Numbered from the stretch's first letter, positions 1 to 13,780 are shown. The stretch: 64,000 bases of DNA from Isoetes taiwanensis (GCA_021234155.1 JAJEKV010000082.1:4818685-4882684); one strand, 5' to 3'. Program-made: numbers and translations. Notes: generated by a model from the sequence alone, not told the origin.

Positions 1-1010
1 TTGTTTACTTCCGTTCAGTCTGTATTGCTCATCTCTCACCCGACCCTTGGTCCCAGTCCATTCCCCTGCCTTTTCAAAGGAAATTGTATAGGGGGTATTT
101 TTATCACAAAGGTGTTGGGTTTATGGCAAGTTCTGGCTTTGTGAGCTACAAAGGTAGGTGGAGTGTAGATAGATGTTGCTGTCCACAGAGACCACCAAGG
201 GCCATGGGACAGCCTGAAGTAACGGGCGTTAGAAGCTAGGAGAATCAATAAAGAGAGGCAAGACCCCATCCAGAATAATGGGCCTTATAGCCCAAGCGAA
301 ACACAGAATCAAAGTGCATGAGCTCATTGTAGATTGGAACTTTATATTGGGAAGTGCTGATGAAAGTCATCTTTGTGCTTAAGGTGGCTTGGTGAGTGCA
401 TCCCCTTCCAGCAGGCGAGTGAATACAAGTATCTGGGCTTCTGCAGAGCAAAGTCCTTATTCCAAAGTTCTGGAAACTCACGAATAATGAAGATGACTCT
501 CACGATTTATGCCTTCCAGACAGGCTCTTGAGTGGCACATCCTCTAGGCAGAGAACATCTCCCAGGCATGTCGTGCCTTGGGGCGTTGTTAGAGCCTGCA
601 TGGCCTTTTCCGGTGCTTCTCCCACACGCGGGTGGATTGTTGTGATATGGGAGGGTCAAACATCTTTCACCATGCCCAGCTGTCCACCTATTCTGAGACT
701 CTCTCCATGGTTGTGGAGCTGCCTCCAGACGCCGACACCTCTCTTGGCGGTGTCGGTTCATCCCTTTACAGGAGGCAGTGGATTCTTGGGATGTTCTCTA
801 TTCAAGCATAGTATGAAGGCGGGGTGCGCCTCTCTGTCTTGGCCTAAATTTCGAGGGCAAAGTTCACACTCTTACATTACAGGATGTGTCTCTATGGGAA
901 AGATTGAGAGAAAATTTACTGGTATAGTGCAAGTTAATTGCGAAAGGTGCTATGGGACATCATGTCAAAAGCAGCACTTTATTCGGTGGATCGTTATATA
1001 CTTCTTTTAG
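1..1010 (+). pseudogene. Possible C-terminal fragment of a LINE reverse transcriptase
   Basis: Around 418-450 the plus strand reads SEYKYLGF, which resembles the YKYLG box found after the RT domain of LINE ORF2 proteins. Downstream frames carry short collinear peptides that look like the post-RT region, but stops and frame changes interrupt them throughout. I see no palm motif, so the assignment rests on one short motif plus general character. The longest frame (528-1010, 160 codons) has no recognisable domain. If this is a LINE, the catalytic part lies to the left of the window. Confidence 0.3.
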
Positions 1011-1689
1011 CACCGGCCCTCCGGTGCGCGCCTCACAGTTCTGACACACTTTGTGTGAGTACATGGCGATAACTTTGGGATAGTACCCACCCATCAGAAT
1101 CTGTACTATGGTGGCAGGTTATCCGCCGTCCCCTGGCGGTGTTGTCACCAGAACGCTCAGCTATGATCTTACATATCGCGATTATCACAGACTCACGCCT
1201 TTCAACGTGGGAACTCTTGAAACCTTGTCCACTTCCCGTCGGAGGGATTCGGCCAGTGATAGTCATGCTTCCAAAGGTTTCATTTATGAGCATGGAATTT
1301 GCCAATGCCCAGCCTCTGCTCGCCAATGCGGCAGCCCCGACTAAAATAGAGGAGCATTCCATCTCTGGTTCGTTGGCTCCCTGGAATGTAGAACATCGCG
1401 ACCCTACATAAAGGCATTGTTCATGCGCTTGCGTGGTGTTGTTATGGTGGCCCGGAAAGGTGTGGCGGCTTGGGGGTAGTTTCTCCCTTGAATGAAATGG
1501 CGGGCATGGATTAGGTATCTTCAAGTGATTCTTGTCGTTGAGTCCTCTTTGAGTACGCATTTGTGCTCGGGGCTGGGTATATAGCATCTTTTGTGCTTCC
1601 AGGTTAGATGAGACATGTAAACTTTGTGCTTTTTCTCGATTAATAAACTTTGTGGCTTTTTATCAGTTAATAGACTTTGTGGCTCATCC
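1011..1689. other. Unassigned interval
   Basis: There is a 184-codon open frame on the minus strand (1033-1587), but it matches no family I know and has no clear start context or motif. I see no RNA gene and no repeat boundary here. Confidence 0.5.
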
Positions 1690-4600
1690 TTGAACGGTTC
1701 GATGTTGTCATCAAACCTACTAGCCAATCATATACCTTAATTCGATCCTTAGGTGAACATCGTTCCATTACAATAATTGAGCTCATTAAAGAGCCGATTT
1801 TATTTCCACCTTGATTACACCAAGTCTTTACATTCTCTAAACATTAGAGATCAGGATTATTGAAACCACTATGTTAGCTTTTGTAGCCCTAAGGGCCGTG
1901 GGTAGATCTTGCAAAATTAAATGCCGCATTATAACATAATTTATACAGAAGGATTATCATCTAGGCTCAATTCTTGTTCCCCAACTAAGTGAGAATTTTC
2001 TTCATCGACCATTCCTATTTATGTGAGGAAGCATAATAGAAAGTCAAAAGAAGATATACCCTTTCACATAGACTTAAAACTCGTTTTCTCCTTCTTTCCT
2101 GTCTCTGTTTCCTTCTTAGATACAAAGCGAGAATCTGAAGACTATTTTCTAGCCTATCCCCTGATTTTACTTAGTTGCATCTCTCGACCTTTACTAGAAG
2201 CCACAAGATATCTAATGGCCCCGTATAGAGTTTTACACGGCATATTCCATCATGTTGTTAAACTAAATTACTTTGACCTAACAAATACCTCCATAGCAAT
2301 TATTCGAATAATAGATATGAATATAAAAAACGAGTTTTGAACCCTTATACATCTTTTGACCTGAGTATGCTTTGTATTGACGGACCTGGTAAAATCGAGG
2401 GAATACTCTTGTGTCTCTATACTCATAACTTACAATTTATGTAACTAGAGAGTACTATTGTTTGTTGAGCAAAAGCTGGAACTATAACTTCTTAAAAATA
2501 CCAAAGTCTTTAAAAACTTATTTGTAAGCACCCTAAAGAGGCGTCCACTTGGTACTACCGACACACTATTTAGTGAAGTTTTTTCTTGAGCTTAGCAATG
2601 TGATCTACACACGTCATACGGAGTTCGAAACACTTCGCCGCGGGCAAAAACAAGCGCATTCGGAAGAAAAAACCATGTACCTGCGATGCTCCTGAAACCT
2701 TATGCTTAATATACTCAGTATTGATGCAAGGGGCGAGATACGTTTGGTTTCTTCTCATCGCACCCAGTATACATTTTGCCCTTGATTAGTAAGGCTAACT
2801 TGTTCCAAGAGAGCATATATCAAAGCCTGGAAAAATCAAACAAATATCATATCTGACATTACCTTAGCGGATATGCTTGTCCTTTATAAGACCATTTTAC
2901 TATTTTGTTCAATTCGGATGAAGTATTTTTAAACTAAGACTTCCAAAGTTAGTCTAAAATAACACCTTGATCTTCTTCTTGGAGGAAACTTCGCCCGTAA
3001 GTTGGGTTTCAGGTACAAAGCGATTCAGCTGACTCCTCTATAGGATCTAGCTGCTCTTTTATTGAAACCACCACCTCTTTTAGTTACATGCTTAGTCACT
3101 ATATCCCCTTAAGGAATCAAATCCCCTACCACTACCTCTTCTCTCCATATCTAAAGCTTCAATCTCTCAAAATTTTTACCCATAAAGGGTACCCTATCAG
3201 TTTCCCAAGTGGCTCTTCTTCTTCTTCTTGACACTATTGTCTTCGATAGACTCGAGATGAACTCATCTTCCCTTATGGTATCGTTTTGGAAAAACCTATA
3301 CCTTAAAGACCCCGGTACATATTCTATAATTCATTGCCTCAAAAAAATGCGAGCAACTTCTCCATAAGCTATTCACAGAATGCTCTATTCTTCACCAAAT
3401 TCATCAACATATTAGAAAGTAAAACGCTTCCTTATGGTTCTCGATTTACCACTACTTAGGACCAACTGAAGATGTCAAGTCAGCTACTCTCCATAGAGAC
3501 AAGCTCTCTCCACTAGCCATACCAACCCAACACAGTGTTACATGAACTCTCCTTCTAATGAAATGTGATCAAACGGGAACAAGAGATGATACTAGAAGGT
3601 AAAGGCTAGAGCACATGATCCCAACATGGGAAGAAGCGGATCTAGGCTGTCAGGTCAACTCGGACCCCTATGCACCTTTTGGGCATAACTTTCAAACCAT
3701 AAGGAATCTGTGAACATGAAGCCCGTGAGCTGAGCTTCAAGAGACTTTCAACAAGGTAAGGATCATGATTTACATTTCATAGTTGGGGCAATAAATCTCA
3801 AGTTGTCCTTTTGTTACTTAGGTAATAATGCCTTTTTGCCTTTGCTTCTAAATAAAGGTCAAGGTTTATTTTAGCACTCTCTTTATTAATAGCAAAGGCT
3901 TAGACATCTTGGATGACTTTCTTATGATCATATCAATAGATATTGTTCCATGCAGAGCCCGCCACGAGCACCATTATTAGTTATTAACGCTTCCGACCAT
4001 ATCAGTTTCTCCCTTCACCGAGATTGAAGTGGAGTACCGATCAAGAAATTATATAGCAAATTTGACTGTAAGTCCATGGCTACAACACGCATAATAAAAG
4101 TTGTCAAGTCCAGCCCTTTAGGCTGAAAATTGCCTCGGTTCATTATGAAAGACCTCTAAATGGTGGCGATTTTCAACAAAAACTGGTTTCTGTTCTTTAT
4201 TATCGCGGTTACCATGTAATTTCAAACCTCAGAAATTGCCATATATTCTTGATAGAATAATGAAAAGTAATTAACTAGAAAGTAATACCTCAGGGCTAAC
4301 TGTATGATCGAAATAAAATCGCCCGATAAGCTGCGGTGCCCAAAAATAAACCTTGCTGTTAAACAAAAAGGCTGAGTATTGACCTCATCAAAGGACAGCT
4401 GAACGTGCGGCCAACATCGGCGGTGAAGCCGCGAAATGGATGAGCTGAATAATCCACTTACGGTTCGAAAGAAAGAACAGTCATTATTAACAATAGCTTC
4501 CTTTTCTTTTTCTTCCTATACGGTTCTAGATTTTGCGAGAAGAAAAGTAAGCCATCGCCAAGCCTTTTGGGGGAACAACCCAGCATCGCTCTTTCTGGCT

Positions 4601-4893
4601 GGGATGCATTTACTTCCGGCCTGCCATGCCACCCTCCTTTTACTTTCCGTCCACATTAGCTATTAGAGTAACTGGGGTTTATTTTCACAGGTTGAAGTCC
4701 TTGGAACCTTTGACTAAGTTTCATAACTCCATTTATGGTTAAAAACATATTTGGGGTATCATATGGGGTTTTAACTTCATTGCTTTGTATTCCATTTTAT
4801 CCTCGCATTCTTATAAAAGCGGGGGGAACTGCAAATCCACAATAAACCATTAAAACTTGGGTTTTATGCTATTTATATTATATATATAAAAAA
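1690..4893 (-). repeat. Left long direct repeat of the decayed element
   Basis: Collinear with 14100-16110. Matching stretches include CTAGCCAATC (about 1721 and 14129), the region around TTATTGAAACCACTATGTTA (about 1858 and 14245), TTTCCTTCTTAGATACAA (about 2109 and 14490) and AATAAACCATTAA (about 4842 and 16062). The two copies differ by many short indels and this one is longer. On the minus strand at about 3030-3140 a short peptide KRGGGFNK recalls RRKGGFNK in exon 1 of the intact element, so it may carry a relic of that exon. Confidence 0.65.
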
Positions 4894-5079
4894 TCCTTCC
4901 TCCTCTGGTAGGTTTTGGAATGGACCCACACTTTTGTTTTGATTTTTAGAAAACAAAAGAAAGACCTTTGTAACTATAAAGGAGAGTGGACCCTACTTGC
5001 AATTAAGGATTCAATGCAATCCTCACTCTCATCTCAATTTTACGGTGTTACTTGTAACTTATTATTCTAAGGATAAAGG

Positions 5080-6990
5080 GGAGGCGATGAATAGTCATAC
5101 CTTTCAAAAGTATTTGCACCGTGTTGTTGTCATATTTCCGCCTCTGGAAAATCACTTGCATTTAATGTTTGATAGCTTCACGGTGATTCCTTTTTGTCAA
5201 AACCATTTTTGACAATAATTACGATAACCTCCTTGTATATCTTGAGCTGCCTTAGGGGCTAGAGTTAATGTATATGAATGGCATATTGTGATAAAGGCTG
5301 ACATTTCTAGCACCGCATGTAGGTCTGCTTGACTACATACATGCCGTGCTTCCCTTGGCTACAAAGGCAAGGTTTCCCTTTTATCATGTTGGTAGTCGAA
5401 ATAGACCCGTTAACATTATCAGACACGAATGGTCATGTTTTGAAATTGGCTTTGCTACGGAATATACATTAAAGGAATCTCTGCAATATTATTTGGTTTC
5501 CCTCTTTAATGCCGAAACTTCTAGATTGTATATACATTCCTTGTCACGTTCCATCTTTGTCTAGGAACCTTTTATATGTGGACAGTTAATGGCCAATAAA
5601 TCGTCCATGTATCTATAAACATGTCTGAATCCTTTGATTACGAAATACTGCCTTGTTTGCTTAAGGTTTTTAATAAACTCCATTTCATACCATGCAGGAT
5701 ATATATATTTTTGATTTGGGCTCGGGGAGAAGCCCATTAAGACCCTCCCTTATCATTGCCAAACACCTTTTCCCATACTAAGAAATCAGTTAGTCAGTAA
5801 CCAATTGTTAATTTTGAGAAATCTTTGTAGGCTCATCATACTCCAGCATTTACCTTGAGGTGGTATCTTAAACCATTTGGGTATGAGTTTCCCATTGTTG
5901 ATTTAATCTTAATCACATAGCTCGACACCTCTTGCATTTTCCTTTTCATATACTCCCATGTTATATTGGCTCACTTTCTCATGATAGAACCCAAACAGCT
6001 ATCTCAAGCGGAGGAATGCTTTCATAGCATTTGGTGATACTCATTAAAAACCTCTTCCAAAAGTTCCCTTGGGTAGATTCGAGGCAATATCATAGATAGG
6101 TTAATAATCGGTTACATTCAGTATGTTAGGTACAAAGTGTTAATAACACGGTAGTCCTTGGATACTTGGCCATAATTGTAAAGGCAATTGATTACTACAT
6201 GAAAACAATTCAACAATTCCGGTGTATATAGTACCATGAAGTTGTGGTTATCCACCGGTGTGCTTTCTTGTGTGCCTTGAGCGATTTCTAAGGTATGGTA
6301 GCTTTTGGGATTCCACGGTTGACCAGCCCATGTACAATCCCATGACCTCTCTGAGATGTGTCTATGCTTAGGGTTTCCCTTTTCATTACTATCGTGAGAA
6401 ATTCAATTAGATAATCTCCAACACTTAATACATGTATGTTTGGACATGCAAGGGCCAGTTATTGGAAGCCTTATCTACAGCTAATGTATAGATTTTAATT
6501 GACCATTAGAAGTTTTTATAGCCAATGCAGTCATTTAAGAATAAACTTTACTTGTTTATCCCTTACTATGAGCTTCTAATCTGAGACCTAGCTTGTTTCC
6601 GGCCTCATAATAACTTACTCTTCTCCAGAGCTCCTTAAGTGCAGGGGTAGGTATGTAGATAAAATTGAGCCACAAGCTTTTCTAATTACGCACTCATGTC
6701 CTTCCATACAAGCATTAGGTCACGGTATGGTTCGAGACCTTTCTGAGCATTCTGAGATTTTATTTCGGACAATTTGAATGTTGGTGGTCCTGATATGCCC
6801 TATATCCTTATCTATAAAACTTTTTAGGTTGGGATTGGAGCATGGGCAGTTAGGCTCATCATCTTGTGCAAACACATAATAAGGTTTGTAGCACAATTCC
6901 TTGAGGCTTTCAATATATTTCCAAGCGAACATGGTCTCACTCGTATTGCATCTCGGTGTCCCCAAAATAACTTCATATGTATTTTGCACA
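5080..6990 (-). pseudogene. Reverse transcriptase relic, same family as the RT at 51926-54004
   Basis: The best-preserved piece is 6720-6989. It gives TMFAWKYIESLK, then CPCSNPNLKSF, then GHIRTTNIQIV, matching TMFAWRYIDNLK, CPCKNPSLAKF and GHIRTINLEII of the intact RT in the same order. About 1.2 kb further along the minus strand, motif C reads YRYMDDLLA (about 5597-5617), preceded by PAWYEMEFIKNL, the counterpart of the intact motif B tail LAWYELRFI. The C-terminal portion down to about 5080 is weakly recognisable. Stops and frameshifts separate all these blocks, so no functional enzyme is encoded. The change from YIDD to YMDD keeps both catalytic aspartates. Confidence 0.75.
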
Positions 6991-7309
6991 ATTTTATTGG
7001 CAAGTCTTATCTATAATTTTGAATAAGAAAAACAATGCGATCTTCTTCACCTTTCCCCACTTTAAGTATGTCTTATGGCAGTCATAAGATTGATCTGTAA
7101 CTTTGTATACATTAAGTCATTAAATATTAGATCTTATATTTTGATGTTATTTTTTAATTCACCCATTTCGTCCTGTACTTTGTGCCTTGTTCTTTAGCTC
7201 CAGTAAAAGTGAGATATATCCCTTTTGGCATGGCATGGACTATTGGCATGCCAGCTCATATTGTCAAATGGATCCCTCTTTCAAAAGGAGGTCCAGACTT
7301 TAAAGATAG

Positions 7310-7432
7310 GTCTCCTATATTCAGGAAGTATAATATGTCACATATATTCAGGAAGTATAATATGTCTCCTATATTCAGGAAGCAAAATATGTCACCTATA
7401 ATAGGTCTCCTATATTCAAGAAGTATATTATG
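7310..7432. repeat. Short tandem repeat, unit about 27 bp
   Basis: Four imperfect copies of a unit of the form CCTATATTCAGGAAGTATAA plus ATGT lie head to tail. The third and fourth carry substitutions. The array lies between the RT relic and the ORF A relic. No function is apparent. Confidence 0.7.
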
Positions 7433-7699
7433 TTATTTTCTAGAAAATGCAAAGCTGCACAAAATATAGCATAAGACTTTCCCATATAAATATGCTATCA
7501 ATATCATAATAGAAATGGTCTTTTAATTTGCATTTTTAAAAAAGCAGGGCGTACCTATTGGTCCTTTAGGCTGCTTTGCACAATTCCATGGATTGTCTTC
7601 ACATCTTGGGATTGTGTGCCATCTTACTTCATGAGTTTGTCTGTTGTTGCCAGGTGTATAGGTTGTTCAATAGTAGGAGTTCTCGTATACTTGTTTTAA

Positions 7700-8620
7700 C
7701 CTCGAGTAGGAATGATGGTCGGTGGTGTATATCCCTTCCCAGCTCCACTAGCCATAGTTCTAGGTTTAGGTTGCTTGTTCTTCCTGTTTTGATTATTGCT
7801 ATACCCTGTCTCCAATTTGAGCATGAAGGTAACAGGTTTTATGCTTTTCTCACATATTATTGCCATTCGAGAGTGTTGGCCTTCGACTTTGAAATGCGCT
7901 TGGGGATCTGCACTGAGAAAGGTCATGTGGATAAGGATTTCTCTTATCTCAAATGATAGATATACAGTATATTTGTGTCCTTGATGGTGGTCTTCATGAA
8001 CTTTCTCACTTGGAGACCATTTGAACTCGTGGACATGGGAAAGCGGATTCAGTTATTAAACATGTACCAAATGGCATGGTCCAGCCATGTCATGTGTCTT
8101 TATTCCTCGATTCTGGGTTCCACGGCCACATTTTGGTATGAAGCTTCTCACACCTTTTGAGGTAAAATGTGTCCCTTGGGATGGTTGAGTAGGCCATGTG
8201 GCCCTTCTGTCTGATATATATGCAATCGTCCATGTTGCACTTTTTGTCAAAAAACCGATGATCGATTTTCAGTTTGATCCTTTCTTTGTGTATTATTTTC
8301 TCCATCCTTTGGCTACTTAGCTCCCTTTCACATAAATTTGATGTCTCCTAGCATTACCCATGCCTATACGGTACATTGGAGTTACTGAAATAGAAGTTTT
8401 TGATGCATAAATTCTGAACTGAGAACAAGAAATGGCTCTCTACAAGCCTCTCTGGTATAATGGGGAAAATGTGACAATTATGGAGTGTGAAGCAGAACTC
8501 CTTGTCTTCACCACTACCACCAGCAGTATTTTTATCCCCCATGGATTTTTTATCCTGCTCTGATAGTAGGCTATCCCCAAATGGGTCCTCTTTAGTCTCA
8601 TCATTCTTCAGTTTCCTTTA
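7700..8620 (-). pseudogene. ORF A relic, C-terminal two thirds
   Basis: Several blocks align in order with ORF A exon 2 of the intact element (54335-55914). FPIIPE at about 8455 has an identical counterpart. IYIRQKGHMAYS (about 8200) matches IHVSQKGNMAFS, and TWLDHAIWYMFNN (about 8060) matches IWLDHAIWFLLNN. YLSFEIREILIHMTF with DPQAHFK and EKSIKPVTF (about 7790-7960) matches YLSYLEVRRVMVDMTL with DSDLKK and EKTLRPISF. Frameshifts separate them. The family is unknown to me, but conservation of W-LDHAIW, QKG-MA and the hydrophobic C-terminal block between two diverged copies indicates it was under selection as protein. Confidence 0.7.
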
Positions 8621-8834
8621 TCCATATAGCCTTTTCGATTGGAAGCCTTTGGCTGTTTACTTTTCGGTGGAACCCTATAAGAAGCGTGTCTGGCCTTGTC
8701 TTCTTCCATAGTCGGTTGTATACCTTGAGTGGGTAGTTCTTGTGAATTTCTTCTACTGCTTCTTTGCTTCATCCCAATCTGTTAGAATGGAGCTTAGGAT
8801 TGAACTAAGTAATGCCAAGACGTACTCCCTTGAC

Positions 8835-9266
8835 CCTCCAGCACCTATATTTGCATACCGCGCAATATGCTTTCGATACATATTTTCTATGACAATGGAG
8901 TCATATATATATTTTCTCATCAACTGGATATATCACCCATCGTCGATACATACCCTTCCTTATAAAGTTTCCTGCCACCTAAATATTTCTTTGTCCCTTA
9001 TCTTCATCGTTGGCAGCCAGATTATTGATCAACAAAACCTAAAGTTGGTAGGGGTGTCGTGGTGTTTCTAGCGAAGAGCCGACTAACACCCGGTAGGGTG
9101 GTATACCTTTGACTTTGACTTTGACTTTGACCTACGCCTTTGCTTCTCCATAGGTCTCTTCCCCATTCAAGCTGCTTAACTTTGAATAACAGCAGCGCCA
9201 TTTATAACTCTAATCTCGCCGCTTTGCTTCTCATGGGTGGGAGTATCACATGACACATAATTTGTC
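8835..9266 (-). repeat. Copia 3' LTR
   Basis: Collinear with about 13335-13742: shared stretches include TTTTCTATGACAATGG, TTGATCAAC, GTTTCTAGCG and a tail of GAGTATCACA then ACATAATTTTGTC. Directly inside it, on the minus strand at about 9272-9281, is the purine run AAGGGGAA, a plausible polypurine tract. A CTTTGA hexamer array (about 9108-9132) is present only in this copy. Confidence 0.6.
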
Positions 9267-9419
9267 GACGGCATTCCCCTTCATGTGATATTCCCTGTCA
9301 TCATTGTAACAATTCCTTATTTCCTGGAATACGGATAAGGTAGAGCCTTTGTAAGAATATGCGCTCTTTGATGTTTGTACTAACATAAGTCAAATGCACT
9401 TAGTTTCTTTTGATATATC

Positions 9420-12400
9420 TCGATAGAATGAACTTCCATTTCAATGTGTTTTTGTGCCGTTACCAAAAGCTGGATTTTTGTCATAGCAATACAATAGTAT
9501 TATCACAATAAATGATTGTTGGTCCTCTTTGACAAATCCAAGTGCAACCATAAGCCTTCTTTCCAAATAGGTTCAGCCAGTGCTTGAGTGAGTTGTACTT
9601 TCGACCGTATAGTAAACATCTTTACTTTGCTTCTTGCACTTCCAAACAAATGGGGCTCCACCTAATAAAACAACATATCTGAAGTTGATTTTTCGTTTGT
9701 CTAAATCTCCTCTGTCGAAGCATCACAATGGCTTGCCAATTGTAAAGTGGTTTCATTATCTATACAAAATGCATTGTACCTTTTAGGTATTTGAGGGATC
9801 CTTTTGCTGCAATCCAGTGTCCTTTTACCAATGACCCTGTCGGTGTACCTCACGAGAATATTAGCGCAAATGCAATGTCCAAATACAGGTACAATTGGCA
9901 CCACGGATGAAATATTAATCAAATACGTAAGGTGTTTTCTCCATTTGTTTGCTTCCGGCCACGTTTTGGATATATCTGCGGAGATTACGTGACCCGAGAA
10001 CCATAGGAGTATATCACCATATTACGTCTTCCTTCCATATGAAATTTCTTCTTGTTTAGATATGCCCTTGTTGACTCAAAGCTAATCTTGTGATTTCTGT
10101 CACAACATCTATGCGAAACCTCTTTAACTCTCGAGATCACTCATTGGAATGCGTTTCCTTAAGATATCTTTACGGCAATTTAGTACTTGAGTTCCTTTGA
10201 TATCATAATATTGTCATCAACATATAAAGCAATAATGCACAGGCATCTCCCATTTTGAACCTATAGATATTACCATCGCCGTTGACTTCTCAAAACCTTG
10301 TTCTACAAGATATCCATCCATACATTTATATACCATTCCCAGGTGTTTAGATCGCCTTGCTCTGTCAGCGGTATACCTCTTCAAATCCGAGGTGCCGGGT
10401 CTTAAATAAATTTCCTCCTCTAGCAGCATTCAGAATCGTACTTACATCCATGCGGGTAGTTTCAAAGGTCCTGGCAGTAGCAATAACATTCTCAAACTAT
10501 TTATCTTTACCAATGGTGAGAGATGTTATAAAATCTTCTCCTTTTTACGTGTAAAAGCCTTGCATTTAGCAAATTCCTTCAAATTTCTTTGTATGCTGTA
10601 GTTTATTCTGTGAATAACCGCCCAACTATATTCTTATCAGAAGGGAATACCCACTACGTATAGTGTTTATTCTTTTGAATGCTCATTCTTCTTCCATAGC
10701 ACATTTCCGGTTCTTTCCATTCACATCTTGTGACGCCTCCCATATAATTTTAATGTGGAATCTTATACATTTCAAGTATCAAAATGTAAATCTGATATTA
10801 ATTCTCTACGAGATCTAAGTCTTTTGCAAGTTGGTTCTACCATGAGACTCTAAATCATGTTGCTTCTTATATTTGAGCAATTACGTCTGGGTTTTCTTTT
10901 GGTCTATCAATTTATCCCGCCACCCTCTTAATTGTTCAATCTCTTGCTCAACCTGATTCATACAGCTCTATAACAGTACTTAGGAATCATTGCATTTCTT
11001 CTCGAGTCCTCAAATCTACTGCTCAGTGTGGTTTTCCTTGTGGTAGTTTGTTTCCCTCGTACTATCTTTCCTTTCACTTTCACATGGATCTTAGGTATTT
11101 ATCTTAGGAATTTTCTAAAATTACGTTTTCATTAGAACCATCTCTGCCACTATAATTTTTTTTCTTCTTGGGGGTCATGTCCTGCGATGCTTTTGAGTTA
11201 AAGATGCTGCAGATGAAAGATCGGTATGCTCTATCATCCAACTTTTCTCGGTTCGCCGGGGAACATGTACAAAGCATAAACGCCATATCATAAGGGTGAC
11301 TTGCAGGACAAAGCATTTGCGGTGCAATACTGATGAAGATATGAAGTTTGCAGATATGGTAATTTGTCTTCTGACTTCATCCCATAAAATAATTTGGTGG
11401 CGAATGCTTCAGCATGGATCTCCGCGACGTAAAACGGTTCTGTTCGCTGCTGGCTCCGTTTGTTGTGGTGAATTGTCACATGTCAATTGCTCTTGATTCC
11501 TGATGCACAAAAGCTTTAAATTCATGAGGTATTTCACCTCCATGCGACCTTATGCTATCTCTTCGGTTTCTATTTCGGTTTAAGTGATGCGAACCATGCT
11601 AAAGCATCACTAAGCGGTCTTTTTGTTTCAAAATATAACCTTGGTTTTTTACTGAAATCATCAATAAAAACTCATGAAATATTTATGCCACTCAAACTAG
11701 TAACATTTATGGGACCATAGTATGTACCAGTAAATGCCTTTGCTCTTTTGTGTGACCTCAATGTAATCTTGGTGCTTTCAAGTTGGCAGCCTCACATAAA
11801 AACTTTTCATTTGTACATGGCGAGATATTAATCCCTTTTCCTCAAACCTTTTAATTATTGCAGCATTTTGCTGACATAATGTTATGCCATACTTTCATCC
11901 GGAATGATACAAGATTAATTTCATGAAGTGCTCCATATTCAATCAAAAGATTACAACTCTTTTTGCAATCGCGTAATTCATTAAAACACTTTACAATGGA
12001 TGCATTCCAGGCACTTTATATCCCAAATCCACCGGATGGCATGCCGGATTATGAGAGATTTCTAACAAGGCTAGGCACCACAGTATCTCTCAATTTTACA
12101 ATTTTGCCATTTAAGTCCATCTTCTAAAACTCGGTATCTTCCTTTTCTTCAAACCCCATCACCAGAGTTTACTGCGTCCTTCTTTCTTTTCCACTCATAA
12201 GCATATGCAAATCGCATCACGCTTTTACGCTCTTTGATCTATAACAACAAATTGGTTGTGCTTTTCGCCAGGCTTCTGAAACATTACCAGTTAAATTCTT
12301 CTTACCTCCCAGGTGTCATCCTCAAGTTCACCTTCACTACTATCTTGTTTTCTACCATTAATACTTGAGCCTCCTTTGAATTTTCCTTGCACTCTATAAG

Positions 12401-12600
12401 TTCAGAGAATCTCCTAGACCTCTTCCTTTTAGTAGCGGGCAATGAGGAAACAAAATGACCTTTGTATTCATAATTTAAACATCTAAATTCCTTCTCACTA
12501 TTGTTTGGACACTCACTCTTTAGGTGACTAAGTGATTACATTACACTCTTTCAAGGTCCTACTTTTCCTCTTGAAACCACCTCTTTTAGTCTTACATACA
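9420..12600 (-). pseudogene. Copia pol relic (Gag end, integrase, RT, RNase H)
   Basis: Recognisable minus-strand peptides are: FIDDFSKKPRLYFETK and a HGGEIPHEFKAF block like the copia integrase DNGGE-EFKAF region (about 11690 to 11540); AYRSFICSIFN followed by a KKIIV block (about 11240 to 11140), like the stretch linking integrase to RT; ALYVDDNI, the RT active site, at about 10215; KGSLKYLKGTMHFV (about 9790); KNQLQICC-like and GGAPFVWKCKKQS (about 9690 to 9650); IYCDNT (about 9510); and GTKTHIEMEVHSI (about 9460). These are the successive RNase H landmarks of copia elements. Each sits in a different frame or is cut by a stop, so no polyprotein is made. Confidence 0.75.
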
Positions 12601-13334
12601 AGATCTACGAGGACTGATGAGCTATCACGGTAATAGTAAAATTTGTTCAAATTGTGTGTCATTGATAGCATGCTCCTTGGAAGTGGCTACATTTGATAAA
12701 GGATTTAAGTGGCTATTATGAGAATCTTGCTCTTGCCAAAGCTAGTATTTGTCTTGTTCATTAGTGTTGACTCCTCAGATCTGTAATAATGGAAGTCAAA
12801 TCTCTCCAAGAAGTCGATCAAGTTATCTTTCTCCGGCTGTTCATCTTCCTTAAGCTGTTTTCTAGCACATCTATTTGTGAAAGAACTTTTTGTTCATAGT
12901 GCTTTATCAAATAATCCCCACATTTCCTTAGGCTTCATTGCCTGAAACTGATTTTAGGCAATGCCTTTTTATGATTGTAACGGGTATCCATAATCTTAGC
13001 TTCATCTTAAGCAGGAACTCGAGGAGAGTTGCCTTCCGTTGGAACCTGCAGCTGCAGGGGTTCCCGCGCAGTTGAGCATTACTACCTGTAATGAGGACTT
13101 GAGAATCACGACTAGTTACTTGCTCTTGGACTATAGTAAACAAATACAATTTTCAAACTCAGTCTGACTCTAATACTCTCCCTTCAGTTGAAATCCTCCA
13201 TCTCCTTTAAAACTTTAATAGAGTTCAATGGAATTTACCCGGTCGGTTGTCATTATCCGGTAGGTTGGTCAGCTCGTGCCGATGGTGGGAATCGGGCGGG
13301 ATTCAGTTAAAGTAATGTAGGGCTACGTGTCGCT

Positions 13335-13742
13335 AAACCCTCCACTTTTATGTTGCGGCCTGCCTTTTTTATTATGCGCAAATTATATTTTCTATGACAA
13401 TGGTCATATATATATTTCTCATCGGCTGGATGTATCCGCTTGATAGTCATTGCGTAGCCAGCTTCGTATGGGGTTTCGGCTGTGGTTGCCCTCGTCCTTA
13501 TCTTCTGGTAGGTTGACGACTGTTGATCAACCCAAAACCCTAAGTGGCGAGGCGGGGGTATGCGTATTGTTTCTAGCGGGCAGCAACGGGTAAGAGTCAG
13601 TATATGCTGGCAGCACGGCTTTGACCTCGCCGCGCTTCTCATGGAGTCTTTGTTCCAGCTGGCAACTTTGAATAGCGACGCCATTTGGCAATACAATCCC
13701 TTTATCATGCGTTGAGTATCACACTGATACATAATTTTGTCA
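13335..13742 (-). repeat. Copia 5' LTR
   Basis: Partner of 8835-9266, more compact and with differing indels. I could not find a convincing primer binding site on its inner side, so the inner boundary is soft. Confidence 0.55.
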
Positions 13743-13780
13743 TTTCAACAAATCCATACCAGCCTTATTTAGTTTTGGTA

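Larger units (their letters stand above)
8835..13742 (-). mobile_element. Degenerate Ty1/copia LTR retrotransposon
   Basis: Two related flanks of about 400 bp bracket a pol region read on the minus strand. The order 5' to 3' on that strand is: a decayed CCHC knuckle (about 12480), integrase blocks (about 11690 to 11540), RT with YVDD (about 10204-10229), then RNase H (about 9730 to 9440). Integrase before RT is the copia order. The element sits inside the ORF A relic and is therefore younger than the composite it interrupts. Many stops and frameshifts are present. The outer borders are uncertain by tens of bases. Confidence 0.75.

Noticed and set aside
1033..1587. 184-codon minus-strand frame as a gene
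   Set aside because: No recognisable domain, and plus-strand frames over the same interval are equally open. Nothing supports expression.
7310..7432. Repeated units considered as a CRISPR array
   Set aside because: Units are contiguous with no unique spacers, and the setting is a eukaryotic genome.
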